From assembly GCF_016107325.1 (NCBI RefSeq), contig NZ_RCVT01000001.1, positions 1,116,001 through 1,180,000 of the forward strand: a stretch of 64,000 bases of DNA. The letters run 5' to 3'. This DNA is from Sphingomonas sp. MA1305. GTDB taxonomy: Bacteria > Pseudomonadota > Alphaproteobacteria > Sphingomonadales > Sphingomonadaceae. The position numbers and the translations under genes were made by a program. Below are positions 32,480 through 43,547 of this stretch, in pieces. Positions within the stretch are counted from its first letter, which is position 1. Each line of letters opens with the position of its first letter. A model generated the notes under the pieces. The model was not told the origin of the DNA. It searched no databases and saw nothing but the letters and a program-made list of their open reading frames with translations.

Positions 32480-34708
32480 TCAGGTCCGATTGGAGGTAAG
32501 GGCAGCGAGCCGGCCCTCCCCCGCCGGCTCGGGCGCGGTGGCGCCCTGGTCGAGGCGGGCGAGCGCGGCACTGTCGAAGGCCATCCGCACCACCGTGCCG
32601 CCGCCCTCCCGGTCGGCGAAGGTCATGGTGCCGTGATGCTCCTCGACGATCTTCTTGACGATGGCGAGGCCGAGGCCGGTGCCGCGGGCGCGGGTCGTCA
32701 TATAGGGCTCGACGATGCGGTCGCGTTCGGGTGGCAGGCCGATGCCGGTGTCGGCGACCTCGACGATCAGAACTTCTCGATCTTCGCGCATATGCATCAT
32801 CACCGAACCACCACCTTCGCCTTTACTTTCAATGGCTTCGACGGCGTTCTTCACGATGTTCGTGAATGCCTGGCCCAACTGGCGGCGATCGCAGACCAGG
32901 GTCGGCATGGTGGCGGGATGATCGAAGGTGAAGCGGATCGACGGATGCGCGACCTCGTGCAGGAACAGGGCCTGGCGACCGACGTCGACGATCGATTCCT
33001 CGCGGAACACCGGCTTGGGCATGCGCGCGAAGGAGGAGAATTCGTCGACCATGCGGCGCAGATCGCCGACCTGGCGGACAATCGTGTCGGTCAGCCGCGC
33101 GAAGGTCGTGTCCTCGGGATCGATCTTGCTGCCGTAACGGCGTTGCAGCCGTTCGGCGGCGAGCTGGATCGGGGTCAGCGGATTCTTGATCTCGTGCGCG
33201 ATGCGCCGCGCGACATCGGACCAGGCGGCGCGGCGCTGGTCGAGCAATTGCTGGGTGATGTCGTCGAAGGTGAGGATCGGGCCGGATTCGGTCCGCGCGA
33301 TCCGCACCGCGAGCGTCCGCGGCTCGCCGGGACGGGCGACCTGGACGATCGCCTCGCGCTCGCCCGAGGCGACGAAATCGGCGAGTTCGGCGGAGACGTC
33401 CGCCAGGCGCCGACCGACCAGCCCCTCGCCCTCGTCCGCGCCGAGCAGTCCCGTCGCCGAGCGATTGGCGATGCGGATATCGCCGCCAACACCGGTCGCG
33501 ATCACACCGGCAGAAACTCCAGCCATCACCGCTTCGATCAGCGCCCGGCGTGCCTGCAGCTGCTCGTTGGCGGTGACCAATTCGGTGTTCTGCTCTTCGA
33601 GCCGCCCCGTCATCTGATTAAAGGCATTGGCGAGCGTGCCGATCTCGTCGCGGGTCCGCGGGGCGGTGACGCGGGTCTTCAAATCACCCTCGGTGACGCG
33701 CCGCGCCGCGCCGACCAGTTCGCTGACCGGACGCACCAGCCGATCGGCCACATTGAGGGCAAACCACACCGCGAAGGCAACGATGAGAAGCGAAACCACC
33801 AGTAACGCCGCATTGAAGCGCAGCTGCAAAGTACGGGAGCGCGACTGCATGGCACGGAAATCGGCGGTAATCTGCTCGCCCCGCCGCCACTGCGCCGCGG
33901 TCTGCGGGTCGAAGACACGCGCCGCGTAGAGATAGGCACCCTGCTCGTAATCCATCGGAACGATGACGCCGACGCGATCCTTGCGTTCGATCACGACCTT
34001 CGTGGCGCCCGCGTTCAGTTTCGCCGCGATTTCGGGCGTGATGATCCGTTCCAAATGCCGCTTGTACGGGTTGATATAGGCTTGCGGGATCGGATCGCCC
34101 TTCAGGTAAAAGGCTGCTTCCGACATGTTTCTGTTGAAGGCCTGAAACGCGATGCCCTGCGCGAAATATTCACTGTCAACGTCGTTCTTCGTGAGATAGT
34201 AGCGAAGATCCTTTGTCATCGCCTGCGTCTGGTCGCTGACGCGATCGAGTTCTTGATTGTAGTTGATCCGCAGCAGCGAGGTCGCGTTTTCCAGCATGCC
34301 GCGCGCGCGGTCCGAGGACCAGAACTCGACGCCATATTGAAACAGCAGGGAGGCGAAGATCGTCACCAGCAACGCGGGCACCGCCGCCACGGCAGAGAAG
34401 ATGGCGACGAGCCGTACGTGCAGTCGTCCCTCGCCACCGATGAGCGATTGGGCGGCACGGCGTCTGGCGATGCGTCGCCCCGCCAGCATCAACAGCAGAA
34501 TGCCGGGCACCAGATTGGCGACCAGCAGCAGTGCCATGACCGGGGGCGACAGAGGCACCTGTGGGGTGTTGGTACCCGTGATGACGAAATAGGTCGCCAC
34601 TGCAACGGCAATGGCGATCCCGAGAACCAGCACCTCGACAGCCGGCGTGATCCGAAGCCAGCGGTGATCGGAAGCGTGGGGCAGTGCAGGCGTCGGCGAC
34701 GCAGTCAT
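32480..34708 (-). CDS. ntrY: Sensor histidine kinase NtrY
   Basis: This 742-residue membrane kinase is the partner of NtrX, encoded 3 bases downstream. The start is ATG 34708 (MTASPTPALPHASDH); upstream codons of the frame are rich in non-family residues. The order is: three N-terminal hydrophobic segments, an extracytoplasmic region, another membrane helix, HAMP (VADRLVRPVSELVGAARR), PAS, HisKA with the phospho-His in RIAHEIKNPLTP (about residue 505), and HATPase with VADTGIGLPPE and GTGLGLAIVKKI. The 193-base gap towards ntrC should hold its promoter. Confidence 0.94.
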   Translation of the reverse strand: MTASPTPALPHASDHRWLRITPAVEVLVLGIAIAVAVATYFVITGTNTPQVPLSPPVMALLLVANLVPGILLLMLAGRRIARRRAAQSLIGGEGRLHVRLVAIFSAVAAVPALLVTIFASLLFQYGVEFWSSDRARGMLENATSLLRINYNQELDRVSDQTQAMTKDLRYYLTKNDVDSEYFAQGIAFQAFNRNMSEAAFYLKGDPIPQAYINPYKRHLERIITPEIAAKLNAGATKVVIERKDRVGVIVPMDYEQGAYLYAARVFDPQTAAQWRRGEQITADFRAMQSRSRTLQLRFNAALLVVSLLIVAFAVWFALNVADRLVRPVSELVGAARRVTEGDLKTRVTAPRTRDEIGTLANAFNQMTGRLEEQNTELVTANEQLQARRALIEAVMAGVSAGVIATGVGGDIRIANRSATGLLGADEGEGLVGRRLADVSAELADFVASGEREAIVQVARPGEPRTLAVRIARTESGPILTFDDITQQLLDQRRAAWSDVARRIAHEIKNPLTPIQLAAERLQRRYGSKIDPEDTTFARLTDTIVRQVGDLRRMVDEFSSFARMPKPVFREESIVDVGRQALFLHEVAHPSIRFTFDHPATMPTLVCDRRQLGQAFTNIVKNAVEAIESKGEGGGSVMMHMREDREVLIVEVADTGIGLPPERDRIVEPYMTTRARGTGLGLAIVKKIVEEHHGTMTFADREGGGTVVRMAFDSAALARLDQGATAPEPAGEGRLAALTSNRT

Positions 34709-34901
34709 CGGTGCATCATTACAACGTGGATTGTTGCACGGAAACCACAATCTTTGCTGCCGCATTCGATGATCGTCCGGCGCCGGAACAGGCCTCGATC
34801 ACCCGCCAATTGCAGCATCCTGATCGCTCAAAAAGACGCCACCGCCGGCGGATCCGGTCGCGTCGATCGCCCCCAAGTCAGCGGGCAGCACGGGCGGGTC
34901 G

Positions 34902-36325
<1,424 letters not shown>

Positions 36326-36329
<4 letters not shown>

Positions 36330-37366
36330 GACGCCGCCCGGGGCAGCAGGAGGCGCAGCGTCGTCATCTCGGGGGTTCCTTCGCGGGCATATTGGACGAT
36401 GCCGCCCATGTCGCGCATCAGCTTGTCGACCAGGGCAAGGCCGAGCCCCTGCCCCTCCGGCCGACCGGAGACGAAGGGGTCGAACAGATGCTCGGCGATG
36501 TCAGCGGGCGCGCCGGGGCCATTGTCGATGACGCAGATCTCGATCGGCAGCGGCACGCGCGGCCGGCCCGGCGCGGCGCTGACCGCCATGCCGTGGCGAT
36601 AGGCGGTGGTCAGGATCAGGCGCGGCTGGCGTTCCGCCCGCGCGGCCTCATAGGCGTTCTTGAGCAGGTTGATCAGGATCTGGAGCAGCGCGTCGCGGTT
36701 GATCAGCGCCGGCGGCAACGAGGGGTCGAACCGCTCCTCGATCGTGACGCCGCGGGCAAAGCCGGCGAGTGCCAGCCGGCGGGCATGGCCGATCAGCGGA
36801 TAGATGTTCTCAGCGGCACGATCGAGCGGACGGGTGTCGCTGAAATCCTGCATGCGGTCGATCAAGGCGGCGATCCGGTCGACCTCGGTGACGATCAGGC
36901 TGGTCAGCTCGCCCGCGCCGATCAGCTGCGCCGCACCGCGGATGCCCGACAGGGGATTCTTGATCTCGTGCGCCAGCATCGCGGCGGCGCCGCTCGCCGC
37001 GCGCGCGCTGGCAGCGCGGCCGGCGGAATGGCCGAGCCCGCGCGTGCTGGCGGCGGCATGGAGCGTGACGACGCGCCAGCCGGGATGATCGGCGAGCATG
37101 GCGGCGGCATAATCGACGCGGATCTTGCCGCGCGGCGTCGCGATCTCGACGTCATAGACGGCGACGCCATGGCCGTCGTTGGGCGTGCCCTCGGTCGGCG
37201 GCGGCAGGATGGCGGCGAGCGGCTGGCCGCGCATCACCCGCTCGGACAGGTTGAGCAGCCCTTCGGCATTGGTGTTGGCGTGGGCGATGCGATCGTCGGG
37301 ATCGACGGCGATCGCCGCCACCGGCAGCGCCGCAAACAGTTCGGCGAAACCGGGACGCCCCGCCAA
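36326..37366 (-). CDS. ntrB: Nitrogen regulation sensor kinase NtrB
   Basis: This soluble histidine kinase phosphorylates NtrC and is normally controlled by PII proteins. The 346 residues have an N-terminal PAS domain (LPVAAIAVDPDDRIAHAN), HisKA with H133 in MLAHEIKNPLSG, and an HATPase domain with CVIDNGPGAP and GQGLGLALVDKL. The only start that keeps the PAS domain whole is TTG 37366, because a stop (the dusB TGA) lies three codons upstream in the same frame. It thus depends on dusB translation, fitting the dusB-ntrB-ntrC operon known as nifR3-ntrBC. Confidence 0.95.
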
Positions 37367-37372
37367 GGTGCG

Positions 37373-38398
37373 TCAGGCCGCCTGCGGCAGCGGTGTCGTC
37401 CGCAGCGACGGCTGGCCGCGGAACGGCGCGTAGAAGTCGGCGAGCATGCGCTGCACGACCTTGGCGTCGGGCTCCTGATTGACCGTGTTGCGGAACTCGG
37501 CCGATCCGTTCAGCCCCTTGGTGTACCAGCCGATGTGCTTGCGCGCCATGTTGACCCCGGTGTGGGTGCCGTAATGATCGAGCATCGCCTCGTAATGTTC
37601 GGCGATGGTGCGATATTGCTCGTCCATATCCGGATCGGCACGGCGTTCGCCGGTGGCGAACCAGTGCATCACCTGGCCGAGCAACCACGGCCGGCCATAG
37701 GCGCCGCGACCGATCATGATGCCGTCCGCGCCCGACTGGTCGAGCGCGGCTTCGGCATCCTCGATCGAACAGATGTCGCCGTTGGCGATCACCGGCAGAT
37801 CGACCGCATCCTTGACGCGGCGGATGAAGCCCCAGTCGGCCTGACCCTTGTACATCTGGTTGCGGGTGCGGCCATGGACGGTGATCAGCTGGACGCCGAG
37901 GTCCTGCGCGATACGCGACAATTCGGGCGCGTTGAGGCTGTCGTGACACCAGCCCATCCGCATCTTGAGCGTGACGGGTGCCCGAACCGCCTTGACGACG
38001 CTGTCGATCAGCTGCGCGGCGAGCTTCAGGTCGCGCATCAGCGCCGACCCGGCGTCGCCGTTGGTGACCTTGCGCACCGGGCAGCCCATGTTGATGTCGA
38101 TGATCGCGGCGCCGCGATCCTCGGCGAGCTTGGCCGCCTCCGCCATCTCATAGGGGGTGCAGCCGACGAGCTGCATCGACACCGGCTCTTCCGACAGGTG
38201 CCACGCCGCCTTCTGGATCGACTGGCGCGTCTCGCGGATGGCCGCCTGGCTGGCGATCATCTCGGTGACGTTGAGGCCGGAACCGTAGCGACGCACCAAG
38301 GTGCGGAACGGCATGTCGGTGACGCCGGTCATCGGCGCCAGCACGACGGGCTGGTCGATCCGCACGGGACCGATCTGAATGGGGGCGAAGGGTCGCAT
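37373..38398 (-). CDS. dusB: tRNA-dihydrouridine synthase B
   Basis: This FMN enzyme reduces uridine to dihydrouridine in tRNA D-loops. The 341 residues have [13 protein letters not shown] at the N-terminus, the catalytic C106 in [10 protein letters not shown], and IANGDI and [11 protein letters not shown] of the FMN-binding TIM barrel. In alphaproteobacteria it is called nifR3 and leads the ntrBC operon, as here. It is divergent from ispDF, with a 68-base gap holding both promoters. Confidence 0.96.
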   Translation of the reverse strand: MRPFAPIQIGPVRIDQPVVLAPMTGVTDMPFRTLVRRYGSGLNVTEMIASQAAIRETRQSIQKAAWHLSEEPVSMQLVGCTPYEMAEAAKLAEDRGAAIIDINMGCPVRKVTNGDAGSALMRDLKLAAQLIDSVVKAVRAPVTLKMRMGWCHDSLNAPELSRIAQDLGVQLITVHGRTRNQMYKGQADWGFIRRVKDAVDLPVIANGDICSIEDAEAALDQSGADGIMIGRGAYGRPWLLGQVMHWFATGERRADPDMDEQYRTIAEHYEAMLDHYGTHTGVNMARKHIGWYTKGLNGSAEFRNTVNQEPDAKVVQRMLADFYAPFRGQPSLRTTPLPQAA

Positions 38399-38466
38399 CG
38401 ATCTGCCTGAAAAACGGGCAGCTCCCTACCCTTTCCGGCGTCGGCTGGCAAGGCTAGGGGCGGCGC

Positions 38467-39603
38467 ATGACCGATCGATTGGGAACGACGGCGCTGATCG
38501 TGGCGGCGGGCTCCGGCTCGCGTGCGGGCGGCGCGGTGCCGAAACAATATGCGCCGCTCGGGGGCAAGCCGCTGCTGCGCTGGGCCTATGAGGCGTTCGC
38601 CCGCCATCCCGCCATCGCCGAGGTGGTGGTGGTGATCGCCGCCGGGGCGGAGGCGCAGGCACGGGCAGCACTGGGCGACGGCGCGCGGCTGGTGACCGGC
38701 GGGGCGAGCCGGCGCGAGTCGGTGGCGCGCGGACTGGCGGCGGTCGACGGCGCGCGCGTGCTGGTCCACGATGCGGCGCGGCCGTTCGTGCCGGCGGCGG
38801 TGATCGACCGGGTGATCGCGGCGCTGGACGAGGCGGAGGGCGCCTATCCGGTGCTGGCGGTGGCGGACACGCTGGTGCGTGACGGGGCGGTGGTGCCGCG
38901 CGACGGCCTCGCCCGGGTGCAGACGCCGCAGGGCTTCCGCACCGAGGTGCTGCGTGCCGCCCATGCCGGCTGGCCCGCCGACGAAGAGGCGACCGACGAC
39001 GCCCAGATGGTGCGGCGGCTTGGCGGACGCGTCGTTCTGGTGCAGGGCGATGCGATGCTCGACAAGGTCACGCACCCGCAGGATTTCGCCGCCGCCGAGA
39101 CGCGGCTCGCCTTTGAGACGCGCAGCGCGTCCGGCTTCGACGTCCACCGGCTGGAGGCCGGTGAGGACTTGTGGCTGGGCGGCGTGCTGATCCCGCACGA
39201 CAGGGGCCTGTCCGGCCACAGCGACGCTGACGTCGCGCTGCACGCGATCACCGATGCGCTGCTCGGCACGATCGCGGCGGGCGACATCGGCACGCACTTT
39301 CCGCCGAGCGACCCGCAGTGGCGCGGCGCCGAATCGGGCCAGTTCCTGCGCCATGCCGCAGGGCTGGTCGCCGAACAGGGCGGTCGCATCGACTTCATCG
39401 ACCTTACCCTGATCTGCGAGGCGCCCAAGATCGGCCCGCACCGACCGGCGATGCGGGCGCGGATCGCCGAACTGCTGGCGCTTCCCGAAGGCCGGGTCAG
39501 CGTCAAGGCGACGACCACCGAACGGCTGGGCTTCACCGGCCGCGGCGAGGGGATTGCCGCGCAGGCGGTGGCGACGATCAGCCTGCCGGAGCAGCCGCGA
39601 TGA
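38467..39603 (+). CDS. ispDF: Bifunctional IspD/IspF
   Basis: One 378-residue polypeptide carries two MEP-pathway enzymes. Residues 1 to about 215 are IspD (2-C-methyl-D-erythritol 4-phosphate cytidylyltransferase): ALIVAAGSGSRAGGAVPKQY, VHDAARPFV and the downstream TPQGF. Residues about 220-378 are IspF (the 2,4-cyclodiphosphate synthase), with zinc ligands D225 and H227 in GFDVHRLE, then GHSDADVALHAITDALLG and VKATTTERLGFTGRGEG. The fusion is common in alphaproteobacteria. IspE, which works between them, is not in the window. Confidence 0.97.
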   Translation: MTDRLGTTALIVAAGSGSRAGGAVPKQYAPLGGKPLLRWAYEAFARHPAIAEVVVVIAAGAEAQARAALGDGARLVTGGASRRESVARGLAAVDGARVLVHDAARPFVPAAVIDRVIAALDEAEGAYPVLAVADTLVRDGAVVPRDGLARVQTPQGFRTEVLRAAHAGWPADEEATDDAQMVRRLGGRVVLVQGDAMLDKVTHPQDFAAAETRLAFETRSASGFDVHRLEAGEDLWLGGVLIPHDRGLSGHSDADVALHAITDALLGTIAAGDIGTHFPPSDPQWRGAESGQFLRHAAGLVAEQGGRIDFIDLTLICEAPKIGPHRPAMRARIAELLALPEGRVSVKATTTERLGFTGRGEGIAAQAVATISLPEQPR

Positions 39604-40121
39604 TCCGCGCGCTCCTGCTGTCGACCGTGTTGCTCGCCGCGCCGGTGCAGGCGCAGAGCCGCTGCCTGACTGCGCCCGAGGCGGAGGCGGTCACGCTCGT
39701 CGCGCTGCCGACGATCATCCAGCAGACCGGCGTCGTCTGTGCGACACGGTTGCCGTCGTCCAGCCTGCTGCGTCAGACCGACGGCGGCTTCATCGACAAG
39801 TATCGCGATGCCGCCGAGCGCGCCTGGCCGAACGCGCGCGCCGCCATCGTCAAGCTCAGCGATCCGCTGATCGACGGGCTGCTGCAGTCCGAATTCGCGC
39901 GGCCGCTGCTCACCGCGGCGTTGGCACCGCTGCTGGTCGGCCGGATCAATCCGGCGGATTGCGGCACGATCGACCGGTTCGTGACGCAGCTCGCCCCCCT
40001 GCCGCCGCAGAATACCGCCGGCGTGATCGTGACGACGCTGGGCTACCTCAAGGCGGAGAAGGCGAAGGGCAAGGACAGCGCCGTGCCCGACCTGCCGCTG
40101 TGCACGGGGAGCGCGCGATGA
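39600..40121 (+). CDS. Periplasmic protein of unknown function
   Basis: The 173-residue precursor starts at ATG 39600, overlapping the ispDF stop by 4 bases, and its own stop overlaps the next gene by 4. A signal peptide ends at VQAQ (about residue 19). The mature part is helical-looking, with four cysteines (C22, C47, C121 and C169), enough for two disulfides. I recognise no domain. Its position inside a coupled ispDF-X-pncC unit is the only functional hint. Confidence 0.75.
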   Translation: MIRALLLSTVLLAAPVQAQSRCLTAPEAEAVTLVALPTIIQQTGVVCATRLPSSSLLRQTDGGFIDKYRDAAERAWPNARAAIVKLSDPLIDGLLQSEFARPLLTAALAPLLVGRINPADCGTIDRFVTQLAPLPPQNTAGVIVTTLGYLKAEKAKGKDSAVPDLPLCTGSAR

Positions 40122-40621
40122 CCGATACGATCCTGCCCGCCGAACTGGTCGCCGCCGCCGCCCGCGTGGTCGAGGCGAACCGCGCCGCCGGGCGTACCGT
40201 CGCGGTCGCGGAGAGCTGCACCGGCGGCCTGGTCGCGGCGGCGATCACCGAGATCCCCGGCTCGTCCGACGTGCTCGGCGCCGGTTTCGTCACCTATTCG
40301 AATGACGCCAAGAAGGCGCTGCTCAAGGTCAATGCCGATGTGCTCGACACGTTCGGCGCGGTGTCGATCGCGACCGCCTGGGCGATGGCGCAGGGCGCGC
40401 TGACGCAGAGCGGCGCCGATGTCGCGGTGGCGATCACCGGGGTCGCCGGCCCCGGCGGCGGATCGGTCAAGAAGCCGGTCGGCACCGTCGTCTTCGCCCG
40501 CGCCGAGAAGGGCGCGGACCAAGCCGACGTGCATGCCGACATGAAGGCGTTCGGTGACCTCGGCCGCGGCGGCATCCGCCTTCAGGCGGCGCTGGTCGCG
40601 CTGGAGCTGTTGCTGCCGTAG
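40118..40621 (+). CDS. CinA C-terminal-domain protein, nicotinamide-nucleotide amidase type
   Basis: The 167-residue protein is a stand-alone CinA-C (PncC-like) domain that deamidates nicotinamide mononucleotide for NAD salvage in characterised members. The start is ATG 40118 (MTDTILPAELVAAA). Family motifs are VAVAESCTGGLVAAAIT (with the catalytic Ser), GAGFVTYSNDAKK and AITGVAGPGGGS. It overlaps the preceding unknown gene by 4 bases and the convergent ratA gene by 40. Confidence 0.92.
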   Translation: MTDTILPAELVAAAARVVEANRAAGRTVAVAESCTGGLVAAAITEIPGSSDVLGAGFVTYSNDAKKALLKVNADVLDTFGAVSIATAWAMAQGALTQSGADVAVAITGVAGPGGGSVKKPVGTVVFARAEKGADQADVHADMKAFGDLGRGGIRLQAALVALELLLP

Positions 40622-41040
40622 AGTTTGGCGGCGCGTTCCTCGAAGGCGCCGATCATCTTGCGCAGCGCCATGCCGAACACTTGGCCGGCGAGCATCTCGA
40701 ACATCCGGTTCTTGAACTGGAAATCGACGGTGAAGTCGACCGCGCACCCTGCCCCGTCGGGCCGGAAGCGCCAGTCGTTGTGGAGGTACTTCAGCGGCCC
40801 GTCGACATATTCGACATGGATATGGTCGGGCCGCTGCTTCTCGACCTTCGAGGTGAACGTCTCGCGCAGCCCCTTGAAGCCGACGATCATGTCGGCGAGC
40901 GTCGCGGTGTCGCTGTTCTGGCGGACGCGCATCGCGCTGACCCAGGGCAGGAACTCCGGATAGCGCTGCACGTCGGCGACCAGATCGAACATCTGCTCCG
41001 GCGTGTACGGCAGTCGCCGCGTCTCGCTATGGTTGGGCAT
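40582..41040 (-). CDS. RatA/Coq10-family START-domain protein
   Basis: The 152-residue protein belongs to the START/polyketide-cyclase fold shared by RatA and Coq10. It opens with [21 protein letters not shown] and has [13 protein letters not shown] and [18 protein letters not shown]. RatA was reported as a toxin that blocks 70S assembly in E. coli, while the eukaryotic and many bacterial relatives bind ubiquinone; no antitoxin gene lies here, so a quinone role is more likely. It overlaps the upstream lipA by 14 bases and the convergent CinA-C gene by 40. Confidence 0.92.
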   Translation of the reverse strand: MPNHSETRRLPYTPEQMFDLVADVQRYPEFLPWVSAMRVRQNSDTATLADMIVGFKGLRETFTSKVEKQRPDHIHVEYVDGPLKYLHNDWRFRPDGAGCAVDFTVDFQFKNRMFEMLAGQVFGMALRKMIGAFEERAAKLYGSNSSSATSAA

Positions 41041-41968
41041 GAACGGGCTTCGCCCCCGCCAGCTTCGCCTCCCGTGCCGCCCGCATCTTCGCGAAATCGT
41101 CGCCGGCGTGATAGCTCGACCGGGTCAGCGGCGACGAGGCGACGAGCAGGAAGCCCTTCGCCCGCGCGATCGAGGCATAGGCGGCGAACGCCTTCGGATT
41201 GACGAATTCGGCGACCTTGGCGTGGCGCGGCGTCGGCTGCAGATATTGGCCCATGGTGAGGAAGTCGATGTCGGCCGAGCGCATGTCGTCCATCACCTGA
41301 TGGACCTCGAGCCGCTCCTCGTCAAGGCCGAGCATGATGCCCGACTTGGTGAAGATCGACGGATCGAGCTTCTTGACGCTCTCCAGCAGGCGCAGCGAGG
41401 CGTAATAACGCGCGCCCGGCCGGATCGTCGGATAGAGCCTGGGGACGGTTTCGAGATTGTGGTTGTAGACGTCGGGCCGGGCGGCGACGATCGCCTCGAC
41501 CGCGGCCTCGTGCTTGTTGCGGAAGTCCGGGGTCAGGATCTCGATCGTCGTCGTCGGGTTGGACCGCCGGATCGCCTCGATCACCTTGACGAACTGCTTG
41601 GCGCCGCCGTCGGGCAGGTCGTCCCGGTCGACCGAGGTGACGACGATATGCTCGAGGCCCATCTGCGCCGCCGCATCCGCCACGTTCTGCGGCTCCATCG
41701 GGTCGACCGCACGCGGCATGCCGGTCTTGACGTTGCAGAAGGCGCAGGCGCGCGTGCAGGTGTCACCGAGGATCATGACGGTGGCATGTTTCTTCGACCA
41801 GCATTCGCCGATGTTCGGGCAGGCCGCTTCTTCGCACACCGTCGTCAGGCTCTTGGCGCGCATCAGCTCGCGCGTCGCGGCAAAGCCGGCGCTGGTCGGC
41901 GCCTTGACGCGAATCCAGTCGGGCTTGCGCTGCCGCTCCGGGCGGGCCACCGGGGTCATCTCGTTCAT
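41027..41968 (-). CDS. lipA: Lipoyl synthase
   Basis: This radical SAM enzyme inserts two sulfurs into octanoyl-protein to make lipoyl cofactors for 2-oxoacid dehydrogenases. Start ATG 41968 ([20 protein letters not shown]) gives 313 residues; the frame opens earlier at GTG 42016. Both iron-sulfur cluster motifs are present: the auxiliary cluster C45, C50, C56 ([12 protein letters not shown]) and the radical SAM cluster C71, C75, C78 (CTRACAFC). The C-terminal Ser ligand is in [11 protein letters not shown]. It is co-transcribed with the START-domain gene. Confidence 0.97.
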   Translation of the reverse strand: MNEMTPVARPERQRKPDWIRVKAPTSAGFAATRELMRAKSLTTVCEEAACPNIGECWSKKHATVMILGDTCTRACAFCNVKTGMPRAVDPMEPQNVADAAAQMGLEHIVVTSVDRDDLPDGGAKQFVKVIEAIRRSNPTTTIEILTPDFRNKHEAAVEAIVAARPDVYNHNLETVPRLYPTIRPGARYYASLRLLESVKKLDPSIFTKSGIMLGLDEERLEVHQVMDDMRSADIDFLTMGQYLQPTPRHAKVAEFVNPKAFAAYASIARAKGFLLVASSPLTRSSYHAGDDFAKMRAAREAKLAGAKPVHAQP

Positions 41969-42087
41969 GACGCGCGAGATAGCGCCTGTGGCCCGGCGAA
42001 ACAACGGATGTGCCACGAAGTGTTGCTATGGGACCGCAAAGGCCCTGAAGTGCGTTAGCGGACGCGATATTTCTTCAGGAGGGATGC

Positions 42088-42717
42088 GTGACCGACTTTG
42101 CCGACATGATCCAGGGCTACCACCGTTTCCGCGACACCGGCTGGGCGCAGCAGCGCGAGCGCTGGGACGAATTGAAGGACGGCCAGAGCCCCAAGGTGAT
42201 GGTGATCGCCTGCTCGGACAGCCGGGTCGATCCGTCGCAGATCTTCGACGTATCGCCGGGCGAGATCTTCGTGGTGCGCAACGTCGCCAATCTGGTGCCG
42301 CCCTATGAGGTCGGCGGCGGCCGTCATGGCGTCTCGGCGGCGTTGGAGTTCGCCGTGACGCAGCTCGAGGTACCGGAGGTGGTGGTGATGGGCCATGCCT
42401 CGTGCGGCGGCTGTGCAGCGTCGCTGTCGGGTGCGTTCGACGGCCATGCGCCGGGCGATGGCGGCTTCATCGCGCAATGGGTCGGCCTGCTCGACGAGGC
42501 ACGCGAGAAGGTACGTGCCGAGCACGGCGACGGCCCTGAGGCAAAGAGGGCAATGGAGCATGAGGCGGTGCGCGTCAGCCTCGCCAATCTGCGCACCTTC
42601 CCCTTCGTCAAGGAGCGGGAAGAGGCCGGCACATTGGCGCTGCGCGGCGCCTATTTCGCGATCGCCGACGGCGTGCTGCACGTGATGGATGACGAGGGCC
42701 GGTTCGCGGCGGCATAG
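42088..42717 (+). CDS. Beta-class carbonic anhydrase
   Basis: The 209-residue zinc enzyme interconverts CO2 and bicarbonate. The start is GTG 42088, with AGGAGGG at 42077-42083. Zinc ligands C42, H103 and C106 lie in ACSDSRVD and MGHASCGGC, with the D44/R46 catalytic dyad. It stands alone, convergent with ppk2 and separated from it by a strong hairpin. Bicarbonate supply for the biotin-dependent carboxylase at 58-62 kb is a possible but unproven link. Confidence 0.95.
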   Translation: MTDFADMIQGYHRFRDTGWAQQRERWDELKDGQSPKVMVIACSDSRVDPSQIFDVSPGEIFVVRNVANLVPPYEVGGGRHGVSAALEFAVTQLEVPEVVVMGHASCGGCAASLSGAFDGHAPGDGGFIAQWVGLLDEAREKVRAEHGDGPEAKRAMEHEAVRVSLANLRTFPFVKEREEAGTLALRGAYFAIADGVLHVMDDEGRFAAA

Positions 42718-42723
42718 CCGATT

Positions 42724-42758
42724 GCCCGTCGCCCCGGCCGATCCCCGGGGCGACGGGC
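42724..42758. terminator. Strong GC hairpin between convergent carbonic anhydrase and ppk2 genes
   Basis: A perfect 14-base stem (42724-42737 with 42745-42758) closes a 7-base loop, starting 7 bases after the carbonic anhydrase stop and 19 bases before the ppk2 end. No T-run is present on either side, but the position and stem strength suggest a bidirectional terminator or 3'-end stabiliser. Confidence 0.65.
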
Positions 42759-42776
42759 GGCAGGCGGCAGGCGTCC

Positions 42777-43547
42777 TCAGCCTGCCAGCGCTTCCCTGGC
42801 GATCCGTTCCAGTTCCGGATCGAGCGGCGGCGGCGTCATGTCGACATGGCGTTCGAGCTGGTCTGCGACGGCGGTAAGCGCAGTGATGCGGGCAGATTTC
42901 TTGTCGTTCCCCGCGATCACCGTCCAAGGCGCACCGCCCGTATCGGTGCGGGCGAACATGTCGTGCATCGCGGCCAGATAGTCGGCGCGACGGGCGCGAT
43001 TGCGATAATCGTCGGGACCCGTCTTCCACCGTTTCCACGGATCTTCCAGCCGCGCCTTGAGCCGTTTGTCCTGTTCCTTCTGGCTGGTGTGGACGAACAG
43101 TTTGACCAGCGCCGTGCCGCCTTCGATCAGTTCGGCTTCGAAGGCGTTGATCTCTTCGTAGCCGCGGCGCCATTCCTCCTCGCTGGCATAGCCCTCGACC
43201 CGCTCGACGAGCACGCGGCCATACCAGCTGCGGTCGAAGACGCTGATGTTGCCGGGCTGCGGCAGCCGTTGACGGAACCGCCAGAGGAAGTCGTGCGCCT
43301 TTTCCTCCGCGGTCGGCGCGCTGATCGGATAGACTTCGTAGCGCCGCTGGTCCCAGCGCTGGGTGAGACGCTCGATGATGCCGCCCTTCCCCGCCGCGTC
43401 CCAGCCCTCCAGCATGACGACCGCGGCGCGGTCGTGAAGGATATGGGCGATGAGGATATGCTCAAGCCGCTTCTGTAGGACCTTCAGATCGTCGGCATAG
43501 TCGCCCTTGTAATGATGGTCGCTCTCATAGTCGTTCAGGTCGATCAT
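42777..43547 (-). CDS. ppk2: Polyphosphate kinase 2
   Basis: PPK2 enzymes transfer phosphate between polyphosphate and nucleotides, most often making ADP/ATP or GTP from polyphosphate. The 256 residues have Walker A at 48-56 (GWDAAGKGG), Walker B with the lid start VFDRSWYGRVLVERVEG, and the conserved EQDKRLKARLEDPWKRWK. This looks like a class I enzyme (nucleoside diphosphate phosphorylating), but class cannot be settled by eye. Its start overlaps the end of the APC permease gene by 23 bases. Confidence 0.94.
   Translation of the reverse strand: MIDLNDYESDHHYKGDYADDLKVLQKRLEHILIAHILHDRAAVVMLEGWDAAGKGGIIERLTQRWDQRRYEVYPISAPTAEEKAHDFLWRFRQRLPQPGNISVFDRSWYGRVLVERVEGYASEEEWRRGYEEINAFEAELIEGGTALVKLFVHTSQKEQDKRLKARLEDPWKRWKTGPDDYRNRARRADYLAAMHDMFARTDTGGAPWTVIAGNDKKSARITALTAVADQLERHVDMTPPPLDPELERIAREALAG

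Noticed and set aside
40582-41040. RatA-type toxin of a toxin-antitoxin pair
   Set aside because: No antitoxin-like gene is adjacent; its neighbour lipA is a house-keeping gene and the START-domain family is mostly quinone-binding.
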